NCBI GenBank assembly: GCA_021442155.1
Contig: CM038214.1
Coordinates: forward strand, 135,756,040 to 135,820,039
Source: Cymbidium sinense
Taxonomy: Eukaryota; Streptophyta; Magnoliopsida; Asparagales; Orchidaceae
Reading direction: 5' to 3'
Length of the DNA stretch: 64,000 nucleotides
Shown: one piece after another, positions 49,000 through 58,791 of the stretch
Position numbering within the stretch: position 1 is the first letter of the stretch
Layout: the number at the start of each line of letters is the position of its first letter
Made by a program: the position numbers and the translations under genes
Notes under the pieces: model-generated
Seen by the model: the letters and a program-made list of their open reading frames with translations, nothing else
Databases searched by the model: none
Told to the model about the DNA's origin: nothing

Positions 49000-49850
49000 A
49001 TTTTTGACCTATCCGAGGTTGTTTGTCAGAGTGTTTGCTCAATGATGTTAACACGATAGCGTTAACACGTTGGAAGAGTTGATGAATCCGGCGAGAATTT
49101 TGATCCGAGGTTGTTTGTCGAGTGTTACCCAATAGCGTTAACGTATGAAAGAGGTCGATGAATCCCGAGGATTTTGACCTATCGAGGTTGTTTGTCAGTG
49201 TTACCGATGGCGTTAACTATGGAAGAGGTTAGTGAAGTCCGAAGACCTTTGACCTATCCTAGGTTGTTTGTCAGAGTGTTTGCTTAATGATGTTAACATG
49301 TATGGAAGAGGTTGAATTAAATCTGCTGAGAATTTTTGATCCATCCGAGGTTGTTTGTCAGAGTGTTACCCGATGACGTTAACCTGTGTGGAAGAGGTTG
49401 AATTGAATCCACTGAGGATTTTTGACCTATTCGAGGTTGTTTATCGAGTGTTGCAGATGGCGTTAACATGGAAGAGGTTGAATTGAATCCACTGAGGATT
49501 TTTGACCTATCCGAGGTTGTTTGTCAGAGTGTTACTCGATGATTTTAACCTGTATGGAAGAGGTCGAATTGAATCCGTTGAGGATTTTTGACCTATCTGA
49601 GGTTGTTTGTCAGGGTGTTACCCGATGAAGTTAACCTGTATGGATGAGGTCGTGGGAAGTCCACCAAGGACCTTTTGATCCCATCTAGGTTATTTGTTGA
49701 ATGGTTGTTTGTCGATGTTACCCGATGACTTTAACCTGTATAGAAGAGGTCGTGGGAAGTCCACCAAGGATCTTTTGACCTATCCTAGGTTGTTTGTTAG
49801 AGTCTTTGCTTGATGACATTAACTTATATGGAAGAGGTCAAATCAAAACA
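49000..49850 (+). repeat. Tandem array B, about 87-bp units, about ten copies
   Basis: Units hold TTTTGACCTATCCGAGGTTG, GTTTGTCAGAGTGTTACCCG, ATGACGTTAACCTGTATGG and AAGAGGTTGAATTGAATCC. Starts lie near 49001, 49098, 49172, 49247, 49332, 49419, 49498, 49584, 49672 and 49771. Spacing varies between 74 and 99 bases through small indels. Confidence 0.85.
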
Positions 49851-50188
49851 TTCGTTTGTGGTTGTAACCAAAGTTGCTTCTTAACCTTGGTCTTATTTTT
49901 CCATGAGTATGATTGAAAAATCATAATTTGCAAAACTATATCTCTTCTCAATGTTGAAATATCCTCCAACTTTGACTTATTTCTTAGGATAAGAATCGAT
50001 TAAATGCTTAACTATCTTTCTTGAGATTTAGAGTTGTCCCCCGACAAAATCAAGGAGCGAAGTTTGATGAATTTTCATTCTTAACTCCTTAAAAGATTGA
50101 AATGCTCCACCTCGATGGTGGTTTTGAACTTGTTGGAAACTTGGTCGCATACAAGATGAAATAATGGGAATCAGTTTCCACAAATGGC

Positions 50189-50979
50189 ACCTTGCGTTTG
50201 AAAACCTTGTAGAGTAAAAGTTTTCGCCGTTATGAAATCCAAGACATGCATAGATATTTAAAGAGTGAACAAGAAAGGTCATATGAAAAATCTCAAAAGA
50301 GGGAAAATCACGCCTGTGGTAAAAGCTTCCTATGTATATCTTTGAGTACAAGATCTTCCGTCCGGATTATAAATTTGTATATGAGCACAATATGTGACAA
50401 CGACGTCGTAGATTCTTAGTAGTAACGATGATGGTGAAGCGCGAAGCATCAAATGAAAATGCGGAATAATTCGGCAATGCAGGAACAATCACTCGCGAAT
50501 AATCGGTAAAAATGCAGGAACAATCACCTGGAAGAAGTCATCATGATGGAGGACGAGAGATTAACGACGGATCAAGGATTGGCGGTGGCCCGGCGGTGGT
50601 TACGCGTCAGTGGCGGCCGATTGTGCTTGGAGGATCTTTAGAGCTCTCCTCTCTTGCTTGGGCCCCTCATATAAGAAATGAGGCTATTTATAGATTAAAG
50701 ATTGGCATCTCTAAATATATGCAAAAAGCACACCCTGACGGCTCAAAATGATCCCCTTGATCATATGATGTATTTTGTGTATTTGAATGCACAAATGATG
50801 TCGAATTATGATATCTTGGGCTTAGATTTGGCTCATCAAGAGCTCGATTTGACTATAAATCCATGTTTACGAGTCGATTGATAATAAAAACTTGATCTCG
50901 GTTAGTCTTGATTCACGATCAGATTGCTTTCTACGTCAAGGTTCGTGCTTCGACTAGTGGAATTTTCAGGGTCATATCA
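50189..50979 (-). repeat. 5' LTR of the non-autonomous element (about 791 bp)
   Basis: This is the upper copy, with the intact outer end TGATATGACC on the minus strand and TATAAATAG at 50684-50692 (minus). The inner border is approximate because the terminal CAACA is altered. It is shorter than the other LTR through scattered small deletions, so the insertion is not recent. Confidence 0.8.
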
Positions 50980-50984
50980 AAGAT

Positions 50985-51349
50985 AATTATATAAACTCAT
51001 AAATCCAAGATCTTGAACAAAGTGATTTTCATAAAACTTCAATTAATAAATAAATCACATACATAGATTTATTATGAGTTCTTTTAATTTGTGAACTAGG
51101 GTTTCTCTTCTTTCACTTAAATTGTATTCATATAATCATCTTAATAGAGAGACACTTACACATTAAATGATAGGAAGATGATCGGTAGTTTCTTTATGAA
51201 GAGATACTTTATTTGATCAAACGGTCCATAAACAATTATCAAACTCTTTCTTGACCAATGAGATTTAAGTACGCAATTAATTATTAAATAATAAACTCAA
51301 TAATAATTAATGTGGGCCACACTTAAGAATTAATTACATAATTCTTACA
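50985..51349 (-). repeat. Copia 5' LTR, outer piece
   Basis: It aligns with 33615-33994, sharing AAACTCATAAATCCAAGATC, GAGAGACACTTACACATTAA and GTGGGCCACACTTAAGAATT. It ends ATTCTTACA, followed by the TSD AAGTA (51350-51354). AAGAT at 50980-50984 is the second TSD copy of the nested element. Confidence 0.92.
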
Positions 51350-51354
51350 AAGTA
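51350..51354. repeat. TSD AAGTA, right of the copia element
   Basis: Exact repeat of 33565-33569. Confidence 0.9.
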
Positions 51355-51683
51355 TACATAACTTAGTCACATCTAATAGTATAATATATATTTATAGTTA
51401 TTGAGTAAACAAATATTAATGATAATAAATTTACAAGTAGACATTTATCTTCTCCAAGTGAGTTAGTATATATATATATACATGTCTCGCATAAAATTAA
51501 AATTATGAAATAGCTATTTGATATACAAAATGGTATTTAATTATTATTTTCAAACATAAAATAAACTTTAAATGTTTAAATTTTTTCCAATTTTTTGTAT
51601 TTTAAGCATAATATTTAAGTATGTCAAAAAAGCATCAAACATGATATTCAATTAACAAAAAAAATGAAATAAAATGATTTCTT

Positions 51684-51984
51684 AAGGTGCATTTGCTACA
51701 CATTTCTAGCTATTTTATTTTTTCAGAAATCAGTCAGAAAGCAAAATAGTTTCATTTGGCTACCAGCTTTTTAGCTATTTTTCAAAAATAAATTATAGTG
51801 AAAAAATTATTTTGAGAACTAGAGCTGTTAGAGTATAGTGGATGTAAGAAAATTGACTTTTTAAATTTTCAAAAAGAAAAATATTTATAACACATAGAAC
51901 AACTTTTTCAAAAAACTGATTTTTCTACAGCAGTTTTATAATTACCTTTTCAAAAAATCACAACTGCCCCAAACAGATCCTTAG
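51684..51984. mobile_element. Possible MITE (hAT-like), 301 bp
   Basis: The left end AAGGTGCATTTGC and the inverse of the right end, AAGGATCTGTTTGGGG, form imperfect terminal inverted repeats. The interior has TTTTCAGAAATCAG and CTGATTTTTCTACAGCAG, the style of short non-autonomous hAT elements. I found no clear target-site duplication. Confidence 0.4.
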
Positions 51985-51990
51985 TTATTG

Positions 51991-52062
51991 TTGCATGCTA
52001 CAAAAGATTAGAGTAAAAGTTTAAAACTTCTGAGTCAAGACATACTGAGTATTTAAAAGCGG
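51991..52062 (-). repeat. LTR-end fragment of the non-autonomous family (minus)
   Basis: TGTTGCATGCTACAAAAG, then AGAGTAAAAGTTT and TATTTAAAAG, matches the outer 80 bases at 46517. Its orientation is opposite to the larger LTR fragment at 52844-53560. Confidence 0.7.
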
Positions 52063-52843
52063 TCTGCTGGTAGCCGCTTGCCTCATGATTATCTGCCAGA
52101 TGTATGTCCATGAGCCGCAATTCGGATCCGGCCGTCGCGCAGTTCATGTCGCCGACTCTGGAGCAACCAGCATCGCGAACTGCCGCCGTCGCGGTACCCA
52201 GCCGATCGCACCATATGGCGAATCGCCATGTGTTATATCCGGCTCGCCGCCACCTGCGCAACCGCCATCCGCGGTCGCCGCTCCGGCCCGTGCTTTCGCC
52301 CAAACGCCCGCCGCCGAACCGCTGCATCAGGCCGTGCTTTCGCCGCCTCACGGGCCATGCACCGCCGCAGGCACTTGCCGCCGTCCTCATGCAGTCGGCG
52401 CTCTCCATACGTGGCGCCGTGATCCACGAAATCGCTGGCACCGCAGCGCCTGGCCGGCGGCGACCGTCTCTGAGACCAGGCTTGACCGCCCCGCTCCGGC
52501 GATTCACCTGATACCAAGCGTCCGTTCATGACCGCGAGGCCATCCGTGACCTGCCATCACGGTAAGCCGCATGGCATCGGCGCCCGCCGCCATGTGCTCG
52601 CTTTATGCATCAGCGCATGCCACGCATCATGCCCAGAGCGCCTAAGCCAGGCCCACTCCGCTCGGATAATCGTAACCTCAAATCGCGCCTACTGCGCATT
52701 TACCCCGTCGCCTTCATAATATTGTGCTCATGGATCTGTTCTAAAATGCGATTAATGGGCCTCAAATTTCATTGAAGAATTTGCTATTTTCAAGTATTTG
52801 ACATATATTTTGGATGATTGAAATAATGTAATCCAAAATAGCA
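52063..52843 (+). other. GC-rich internal fragment related to the non-autonomous element
   Basis: About 52085-52700 is strongly GC- and CpG-rich in an AT-rich region. Read on the minus strand, parts resemble 47480-47900: a GCTTGGTATCAGGTGAA block near 52510 matches GGCTGGTATCGGGTGAA near 47840, and the LTR-proximal TTGAAAATAGCA fold is shared. Open frames up to 169 codons overlap in several phases, the pattern of GC-rich non-coding DNA. No protein domain is recognised. Confidence 0.5.
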
Positions 52844-53560
52844 AGATATGACACTTAAAATACTATTAAGTGACTAATCTTGATGTTACGTCGAAGTTGG
52901 CGGTCGAGATCGCTCTTAAAATATCCTTGAAACTTTGGGATATCGCTAAACCCCTAAATAGCTCTCAAATATGAAGTGTTTATAGTCGAGCGTCGACGGT
53001 TCCAACAAGCCAAAGATCTTACAATTACTTCATTTGGGCATCCAAATGCACAAAATATATCATATGATCGAGAATCATCATGAGCCGTCCAGAGGAGTGG
53101 TTCGATTTTGCATGTATTCTGAAGCCGCTCCCATTTATAAATATCATTCCCATGAGGGGAGGCCAAGTGAGAAGGAGAAGGGAAGCAAGAGAGAGAGGAG
53201 AGAGCTCTAAAGATCCTCCAAGCATAATCGTCGCCATTCGACGGTCACAACCACCGCCTCGCCATCACCGTGATCCTCGCCGTCGTCGACCATTGTTCAT
53301 GGCCATCATCAATACTATCATCATCACATCAACGCCATCATTCATTAGTCAACGCCGTCAACATCGTCGCCCGTCGTCATCACTATAATACTTCGTCATT
53401 TGTTGTATTTAATACAATTATGTAATCCCAGATGGAAGATCTTACTCAAAACATAGTGGAAGCTTTTTTTGGGTTAGGTATTGGTTTTCCCTCTTTTGAG
53501 GTTTTCCACGAAAAATTCGAGTTTTATTATTCGTTCTTTAAATCAGAAGTATTCTACTCC
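52844..53560 (+). repeat. LTR fragment of the non-autonomous family (plus)
   Basis: It starts with GATATGAC and runs collinear with the minus strand of 50979-50189: a CATATGATCGAGAATCATCATGAGCC-like part, TATAAATA at 53136-53143, GAGAGCTCTAAAGATCCTCC, GGAAGATCTTACTC and GAGGTTTTCCACG. It fades near 53560, so the 3' terminus is not identified. Confidence 0.75.
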
Positions 53561-53666
53561 AAAGTTAAGCTTCTTTTCTCTCTTTGGTTTTGACGCGAGT
53601 TATAATTATCGTCATGCTTCACCAATTATGACCCCTTCAAAACTAGAATAACAAAACTCATTTTTT

Positions 53667-54980
<1,314 letters not shown>

Positions 54981-54991
54981 GGCGAGAACCG

Positions 54992-55012
54992 ATGGTGCCC
55001 TTCACGTCCTGA
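54992..55012 (+). promoter_or_regulatory. Minimal upstream ORF of the NFD2-like gene
   Basis: ATG GTG CCC TTC ACG TCC TGA encodes six residues and ends six bases before the main ATG. It would be translated first if the 5' UTR reaches beyond 54992 and could lower main-frame initiation. Confidence 0.45.
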
Positions 55013-55018
55013 ATCTGA

Positions 55019-55555
55019 ATGGCGACGCTCCTCCGTCTCCGTCTCCGTCTCCTCTTCTCTTTTTTCTCATTCTTAGTTCTAGTCCATCTCCAGCTTGTGT
55101 TGGCGGCAGTCCCCTCGCCGCCCTTCTCCGCTGGCCTCGAAATTCTCCAGAAGCAAATCGGGTACCAGTTCAAGTCAGTGGACCTGCTGCGTCAAGCGAT
55201 GACCCACCCGTCGTACTCCCTCGATAACAACCACGCCCTTAGTTTGCTTGGCCTCAACGCCATGGAGGCCGCCGCCGCGCTCAGCCTCGTCGGCGTGGAC
55301 CCAAATGCCTCCGCGGCAGCTGTCAACGCCAGGATCGCTAAAATTTCAGGCTTCGACGACTGCGTGTCCTCTGGTAAGCGGCTTGCGATTGAGAGTCTGG
55401 TGCGCGTGGCCAAGAAGACTAGCGCCTCGTCGCCGAACGTCATCTGCGGCGCCTACAGGGCGATATACGGTGCTATAGCGGTCGACGCCGGCGGACTGGA
55501 TGCTGCTTCGAAGGCACTGTGGAGGGTTCTCGATGGCGGAATCCTCGCACTCTAG
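55019..55555 (+). CDS. NFD2: RNase III-like protein, NUCLEAR FUSION DEFECTIVE 2 (NFD2) type
   Basis: An intact 178-codon frame, GC-rich unlike its surroundings. Residues 1-30 form an arginine-containing start and a long hydrophobic run (LLFSFFSFLVLVHLQ), a likely signal or targeting peptide. Residues 40-175 resemble one RNase III domain: LQKQIGYQFKSVDLLRQAMTHPSY, then NNHALSLLGLNAM, and GAYRAIYGAIAVDAG near the end. Active RNase III enzymes have ERLEFLGDA and DxFEA in the last two blocks. Here the metal-binding acidic residues are replaced (Ser and Leu in the first, Gly and Arg in the second), so the protein is probably not a nuclease. The Arabidopsis relative NFD2 is known for a role in nuclear fusion during reproduction. 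Length fits the family, which argues for a complete gene. The ATG at 55019 is the first in frame. Another RNase III-like subfamily is possible. Confidence 0.85.
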   Translation: MATLLRLRLRLLFSFFSFLVLVHLQLVLAAVPSPPFSAGLEILQKQIGYQFKSVDLLRQAMTHPSYSLDNNHALSLLGLNAMEAAAALSLVGVDPNASAAAVNARIAKISGFDDCVSSGKRLAIESLVRVAKKTSASSPNVICGAYRAIYGAIAVDAGGLDAASKALWRVLDGGILAL

Positions 55556-57215
55556 GTCGGCAACGGTTTCTAAGTAGAGCTTTCCTGCGTTTCTTTGGAG
55601 ATGTTTGGTTCGGTGTCTTTTTGATGTTAATGTTACCAAATTATTAGCGTTAAATATCAGTGTTCTGACTATTCTCCAGTATATATTGTGATATTATTAT
55701 GTAAAATATTCGAATGTTATTTTAAGTCAAAAATATCCCCTTGTCGAAGATTATTAATCTTGAATTAATCGGAATTAGGCAATCCTAATGTTGCTTGCTG
55801 CAAAGAAGGATGAAGTTAATTCTAATGCCTTCACAATACTTTTGTCATATCTGTAGGAGAATGGATTCTAAACAACGCATATGGATTATCTTATAGCTAT
55901 ATAAACAGAAAACATACGTTTTTGTGCGATTGGACTGTTAATTCATGCCTAATCCACATTATTCTCAAATTAAGCTGTCTTGATTCTTTTTCTTCGCTTA
56001 AACTGTTGTTAGTGAGCTTCCTAATGCTGGCCTATAATCTGATTGATTTCGATTCACTCCTCATTTGTAATATAAGGAGCTTAAAGAATACCTCTGTTCC
56101 CTGGCAGAAAGTTTGGATCTTTAGTTTTCTTTGTTGCAGTGCGATGTTTATTTAGTCTAAATTATCTGTACTGGCTGAAATGTTGTATGATGAACTATGC
56201 CTGTGGTGATGAAGTTAATAAATGATTCTGATTCAATTAACTTTGCTATCTTACCCCTAAGAATTCATGATAGGAGTTGCGCTAGCAATAGCTGAGGTAT
56301 TAGCTGATTTATGATTATTTGTCTGCGTTTAAGCAGCTAGAACTGATAAGATAGTATATGGTTTAATATTTTTTTAATCCTTAAATATATGTAACTTTTG
56401 ATGGTTGTCCATTTCAACTAGATAACCTTGATGTATGCCCTACATTAGTATTCTTTGAATTTGTTTGGGTTATGCTGGATTCTTTTGAGGGTTTATGTAC
56501 CTTTGACTAATTTTTCTTCATTTCATTTTCATTCATGGTAAAGGTTGCAACTCGTTCAACAAAGTTTATGCCACATGTACAACCTATAGTATTTCAATAT
56601 GGTTGCTTATTTACTTTTGAAAACTACTGCTGTTTGCCTCAATATTAATTATTAATGGAATATCAACTTTTTTATTTTTTTTCATTTGAACTTAGTACTA
56701 GAAATGACAGTGTTGATGGTTTGTTAGTTGTGTTTCTTTATTTTACAAGTGGTATCTGAAGATTCTGAACCTCACCTGCTCATAATTGTGCAGCAAATGC
56801 TCTCTTCATCATTTGTGAGTACCTTTATGCCTTAATTTGTGAGTACCTTTATGCCTTATCATGATGGAATTAATTTTTCCGTCGATGCAATGTTTCCTGC
56901 TAAAGATAACTCTTTTATTTGTTTATCTATTCAATGGTTTGGTTAATCCTCCTATGTATTGTTTTACCTGTGCTGTACCATTTCATTTTTATGCCTTGTG
57001 TGTCAATTACTCTATTTTAATAACAAGATTTTAGCAAAATGAAACCAACAAGTTACCATGGCAACTATTTGGAGTTTAGGCTGCATTATTACTCTTTTCT
57101 TGTGTTCATGAACTTTGAAAAACCATATTGGATGTATTTAGAAATGCAGGTTGGTTTTTTGGTGTTATTTCTAATTGAATCCGACTAGCTGCTGAATATT
57201 TGATTATTTTCATGC
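55556..57215. other. Downstream region of the NFD2-like gene
   Basis: Non-coding and AT-rich. The first few hundred bases should contain the 3' UTR, but I see no decisive polyadenylation site. A 24-bp tandem duplication lies at 56811-56858. No second gene is recognised. Confidence 0.45.
56811..56858 (+). repeat. Perfect 24-bp tandem duplication
   Basis: ATTTGTGAGTACCTTTATGC plus CTTA occurs twice without a mismatch, so it is a recent slippage-type event. Confidence 0.95.
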
Positions 57216-57230
57216 TTTAATCAAATTCTA
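57216..57230. repeat. 15-bp TSD, left of the LINE
   Basis: TTTAATCAAATTCTA recurs exactly at 58777-58791. Confidence 0.92.
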
Positions 57231-58749
57231 AAATAGGTAGATGAGGTATTTTGATAAACTTTCAATGAAGGATTTGAAAGTTCGATTGATTTTAGCAACC
57301 TTAATAAACAAAATAGAGAATTTTATTTTTATCGTCGTATTAGTAAATCTGAAGTTAGTGAAGCTTTAAAGAAAATGAAATGTGGAAAAGCAGTAGGACC
57401 GGATAATATTCTAATAGAAGTGTGGAAATGTTTAGGAGATCAAGGAATTTCTTGGCTTACAAATCTTTTTAATGTCATTTTAAAGACTAAAAAGATGTCA
57501 GATGAGTGGAGAAAGAGTTTGTTGGATCCTATATTTAAGAATAAAGGTGATGCACAAGAGTGTGCAAATTATAGAGGAATTAAGTTAATGTGTCATACAT
57601 TAAAATTATGGAGAGAGTAATTGGGCATAGGCATGATGTGATACAGTTCTCACAATCGGTTTGGTTTCATGCCGTAGATCTACTATGGATGCTATACATT
57701 TGTTAAGGGGTTTGATGAGAAGCATAGAGAAAGTAAGGAGGATCTACATATGATATTTATTGATTTAGAGAAAGCTTATGATAAAGTTTAAGAGATGTTC
57801 TTTGGAGAGTTCTGAGAAAGGAGTTAATATTGGTTATATTCAAGTCATTAGGATATATATATACTAGTGTCCAAACACAAGGAGGATTGACAAAATATTT
57901 TCCTATTTCAGTTGGATTACATTAAGGATAGCCCTTATCTTTTTACTTTAGTTATGGATGTTCTTACTAGGCATTTACAAGAAGATGTACCTTGGTGTAT
58001 ATTTTTGTTGATGACATTCTTCTTGTTGATAAGACTAGAGAGTCCAAAAAACTTGAATTATGGAGGTCAACTCTAGAGTCTAAAGGTTTTCATTTAAGTA
58101 GATCTAAAAACTAATATATGGAGTGTAATTTTAGTTGTAGAAGTTCTAATGGTAGTGTTGTGACATTAGGTGAACAAGTCATTAATAAGTGGCGTTTTCA
58201 AATATTTAGGCTCCATTGTTTAAAATGATGGTGAAATAGATGGAGATGTTATTAGTAGAATTCAAGTTGGATGGTTGAAGTGGAGGAATGCATCGGCTAT
58301 TATGTGATAGAAAAGTTTCACTTAAACTTAAGGAAAATTTTATAAGATGGTGGTAAGACCGCAATGACTTATGTGAGAATGTTGGATAAATAGAAGCATA
58401 AGAAAAGTTAAGTGTTATAGAGATGAGGATGCTTAGGTGGATGAGTGGCTTTACTCTTAGAGATAGAATGCAAAATGAGTATATTCGGAAAAAGTTGGAG
58501 TAGCTCCGTGGTAGATAAGATTAGGAGACTGTCTTAGATGGTTTGGCATAAAGCGTCATAATGGATTAAGAGAGTAGATGCATTAGATTTGTCTTATGTT
58601 AAGAAAGCTAGAGGTAGACTTAAAAAGACTTGGTTAAGATGTATAAAAATGATCTTAGTATACTTGATTTAAATGAAAATTTGACACATAATAGGACACA
58701 ATGGAGACGAAGGATTCATGTAGCCGACCCCACCTAGTGGGATTAAGGC

Positions 58750-58776
<27 letters not shown>
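57231..58776 (+). mobile_element. 5'-truncated LINE (RTE-type), decayed
   Basis: A non-LTR reverse transcriptase begins at 57375 with MKCGKAVGPDNI, EVWKCLGDQGISWL, then DPIFKNKGDAQECANYRGIKL. After frameshifts come IDLEKAYDKV near 57760 and a V-D-D catalytic block near 58005. LGSIV-like and RRIHVADPT-like C-terminal parts follow near 58210 and 58710. It ends in (TTG)n at 58750-58776, the 3' tail typical of plant RTE elements. The endonuclease and the 5' part are missing. A 15-bp duplication of TTTAATCAAATTCTA flanks the insertion, as target-primed reverse transcription leaves. Confidence 0.88.
57375..58740 (+). pseudogene. LINE reverse transcriptase remnant
   Basis: The first 82 codons are open (57375-57620). 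Later parts need several frameshifts and cross stops near 57620, 57790 and 58115. The domain order (NYRGIKL, DLEKAYD, VDD, then a zinc-poor C-terminus ending ADPT) fits the RTE-type RT. It cannot produce an active enzyme. Confidence 0.82.
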
Positions 58777-58780
<4 letters not shown>

Positions 58781-58791
58781 ATCAAATTCTA
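58777..58791. repeat. 15-bp TSD, right of the LINE
   Basis: Exact copy of 57216-57230, directly after the (TTG)n tail. Confidence 0.92.

Larger units (their letters stand above)
46517..50979 (-). mobile_element. Non-autonomous LTR retrotransposon nested in the copia LTR (4463 bp)
   Basis: Direct repeats of about 0.8 kb (46517-47373 and about 50189-50979) bound the element. The outer ends are TGTTGCGTGC and GTCATATCA, and AAGAT is duplicated on both sides (46512-46516, 50980-50984). A canonical TATAAATAG on the minus strand of both LTRs, followed by a GTTTTCCACG-type block, indicates minus orientation. The sequence after the upper LTR, GGTGCCATTTGTGG, resembles a degenerate primer-binding site. 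The interior holds no gag or pol domain, only a GC-rich part and two tandem arrays. It would depend on another element's proteins. Confidence 0.82.
33570..51349 (-). mobile_element. Ty1/copia retrotransposon with two nested insertions
   Basis: Read on the minus strand, the element has a 5' LTR (upper end), primer-binding site, gag with zinc knuckle, protease, integrase, RT, RNase H, polypurine tract and 3' LTR. Integrase before RT is the copia order. Motifs such as SLMYAQTCTRPDINF and NGIAERRN resemble TNT1/Tork/Angela-type elements. The 5-bp TSD AAGTA marks a complete insertion. Removing the nested pieces (34787-41481 and 46517-50979, each with one TSD copy) leaves an element of about 6.6 kb. 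Many stops show that it is old and inactive. Confidence 0.9.

Noticed and set aside
47341..49132. Short open frames inside the non-autonomous element
   Set aside because: They are composition effects in GC-rich and tandem-repeat sequence, with no domain and mutual overlaps on both strands.
48127..49850. CRISPR-like array
   Set aside because: The units are adjacent tandem repeats of 72-99 bp without unique spacers, in a plant genome.
46517..50979. Endogenous pararetrovirus
   Set aside because: No viral movement, coat or polymerase domain is visible; two LTRs with a 5-bp TSD point to an LTR retrotransposon.
51998..52719. Several overlapping open frames of 63-169 codons on both strands
   Set aside because: They overlap in many phases in a GC-rich stretch where stops are rare by chance, have no recognisable domain, and the region resembles a non-coding retroelement interior.
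55192..55639. Antisense open frames over the NFD2-like gene
   Set aside because: They are mirror frames caused by high GC in the real coding strand.
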